This document shows positions 4,528 to 5,679 of a stretch of DNA of 5,679 bases, one piece after another. The notes below the pieces were generated by a model. That model was not told the origin of the DNA and did no database searches. It worked only from the letters and a program-made list of their open reading frames with translations. The number at the start of each line of letters is the position of its first letter. The first letter of the stretch is position 1. The translations under genes and the position numbers were made by a program. Origin of the DNA: an uncultured Sphingomonadales bacterium (GTDB lineage: Bacteria; Pseudomonadota; Alphaproteobacteria; Sphingomonadales; Sphingomonadaceae); assembly GCA_903958285.1 (NCBI GenBank), contig CAJBSR010000384.1, positions 1 through 5,679 on the forward strand, read 5' to 3'.

Positions 4528-5679
4528 CGGCAACAATTGACATCGGCAGCGACAAGCTTGGCGCGCCGGTCCGCATAGACATTGAAGAGTTATTGGCCAC
4601 CCGCCTGCTTGTGCAGGGCAATAGCGGGTCCGGAAAGTCACACCTTCTGCGCCGGCTGCTGGAAGAGAGCGCGCCGCTCGTCCAGCAGATCGTGATTGAT
4701 CCGGAGGGTGACTTTGTGACGCTGGCCGAGGCCTTTGGTCATGTGGTCATCGATGCGGGGGCATATGACAATCGTGAGATTGTCCAGCTTGCCGCGCGCG
4801 TGCGGGAACATCGGGCCTCCGTGGTCCTTGCACTCGACAATCTGGAACTTGAAGCGCAGATGCGCTGTGCTGCGATGTTCCTGTCGACCATGTTCGATGC
4901 GCCGCGTGACCATTGGTACCCGGCATTGGTCGTGGTCGATGAAGCACAGATGTTCGCACCCGCCGTTGCAGGCGATGTGTCAGATGAGACGCGGCGGATC
5001 AGCCTTGGGGCCATGACCAACCTGATGTGTCGTGGGCGCAAGCGCGGTCTTGCGGGGATCATAGCGACGCAGCGTTTGGCAAAGCTCGCCAAGAATGTGG
5101 CGGCAGAGGCCTCCAACTTCCTCATGGGTCGCACCTTTCTCGATATCGACATGGCCCGCGCAGCGGACCTGCTCGGCATGGAGCGACGGCAGGCAGAAGC
5201 GATCCGAGATCTGGAACGGGGGGAGTTTCTCGCGCTTGGTCCGGCGATCTGCCGCCGACCGGTTTTTGTGCGAATTGGTGCTGTGCAGACCAGCACCCGG
5301 ATGGGCACCCACAGCTTGCTCCCGATGCCTTCTGCGACCGGAGAGGCGATGCAGGCGAGCCTGTTCGATCCTGTCGCCGTGGCCGCGGTGTCTGCCCCCA
5401 TGGCCGCAATTCCCGAACCCGTACCGGCCTCAAGCGAAGATCTGATCGAACAGATCGCCAATGTGCAGGCCACCCCTGTGGAAGGTGACGACATTTCGCC
5501 ACTGCCTGCGAGGGATGAGACTGTGGCGGGCATCCTTGCCGAAATGGCGCTGGACGAGGACTGCGCTTTCCAGCCAACAGCCGCGCTTTATCAGGACTTT
5601 GTAGTCCGGTGCCGCATGAAGCACATGAAGGCCGCGCCATTTGATCTGGCAAAATTCCGGCGCAGATTCGCCATGGCCG
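4524..5679 (+). CDS. HerA/DUF87-type P-loop ATPase, 3' end beyond window
   Basis: The frame is open from GTG 4524 to the right edge, giving 385 residues with no stop, so the gene is incomplete. Visible motifs are Walker A GNSGSGKS (32-39), DPEG (59-62) as in HerA-like proteins, Walker B ALVVVDEA (134-141, Asp139 and Glu140), a basic GRKRG (171-175) that could supply the arginine finger, and ATQR (181-184), the polar sensor strand. This is the FtsK-HerA superfamily of hexameric DNA-translocating ATPases. The compact alphaproteobacterial members I recall occur both on chromosomes and on mobile elements. Residues about 235-345 are a low-complexity, acidic, Ala/Pro-rich linker. After it, residues about 355-384 (ALYQDFVVRCRMKHMK...FRRRFAMA) look like a small helical or winged-helix DNA-binding domain. 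No NurA-type nuclease is in view, so a role in repair or translocation is unproven. Confidence 0.85.
   Translation, partial: MTATIDIGSDKLGAPVRIDIEELLATRLLVQGNSGSGKSHLLRRLLEESAPLVQQIVIDPEGDFVTLAEAFGHVVIDAGAYDNREIVQLAARVREHRASVVLALDNLELEAQMRCAAMFLSTMFDAPRDHWYPALVVVDEAQMFAPAVAGDVSDETRRISLGAMTNLMCRGRKRGLAGIIATQRLAKLAKNVAAEASNFLMGRTFLDIDMARAADLLGMERRQAEAIRDLERGEFLALGPAICRRPVFVRIGAVQTSTRMGTHSLLPMPSATGEAMQASLFDPVAVAAVSAPMAAIPEPVPASSEDLIEQIANVQATPVEGDDISPLPARDETVAGILAEMALDEDCAFQPTAALYQDFVVRCRMKHMKAAPFDLAKFRRRFAMA

Noticed and set aside
4399..4641. 81-residue N-terminal extension of the LacI-family protein
   Set aside because: LacI proteins begin a few residues before the helix-turn-helix, as the ATG at 4398 gives. 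The extension is Cys/Pro-rich, unlike any family member, and overlaps the divergent ATPase start.
4739..5533. Minus-strand open frame of 264 codons across the HerA-like gene
   Set aside because: The plus strand carries Walker A, Walker B and sensor motifs. The antisense product is Ser/Arg/Ala-rich low complexity.

Overview
The window looks like ordinary chromosome from an alphaproteobacterium, most likely a member of the Sphingomonadales. The evidence is protein character: a regulator whose C-terminal winged helix carries the FADPAWDMLLDL and VPPTTALRWIK segments I associate with sphingomonads, a LacI-family regulator of a sphingomonad-like type, and moderately high GC with GC-rich third codon positions. 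This placement is by memory of families, not by a search. I see no RNA gene, insertion sequence, CRISPR array or long repeat.

Layout, left to right. Positions 2-220 (+) are the tail of a Rossmann-fold NAD(P)H-binding oxidoreductase cut by the window edge. A 184-base gap leads to 405-1331 (+), a 308-residue regulator with a degenerate receiver-like N-terminus and a MarR-like winged helix. Next come 1388-2170 (+), a crotonase-fold enzyme, and 2219-3010 (+), a short-chain dehydrogenase of the peroxisomal 2,4-dienoyl-CoA reductase type. These two have clear Shine-Dalgarno sites and short gaps, and probably form an operon. Six bases after the reductase stop, a small opposite-strand gene (3217-3017, 66 residues, Cys-rich N-terminus) ends. 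Further right are a LacI-family repressor (4398-3370, minus) and, divergent from it, a HerA/DUF87-type P-loop ATPase (4524 onward, +) that runs off the right edge.

How the genes may work together. The crotonase keeps one of the two catalytic glutamates of enoyl-CoA hydratase and has His at the other. SDR-type dienoyl-CoA reductases give a 3-enoyl-CoA, which needs a delta3,delta2-isomerase before beta-oxidation can continue. The pair could therefore be an auxiliary module for unsaturated acyl-CoAs, perhaps controlled by the regulator upstream. The LacI regulator has no sugar gene beside it in this window, so its target is unknown. The HerA-like ATPase shares only an upstream region with it.

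The points most worth a second look are the one-glutamate crotonase paired with the reductase, the small Cys-rich gene whose stop shares a hairpin with the reductase stop, and the odd start of the HerA-like gene. That start is a GTG overlapping a four-codon mini-ORF, with a G-run in which one extra G would restore a better ATG start. I found no clear evidence of a wholly new multi-gene system.
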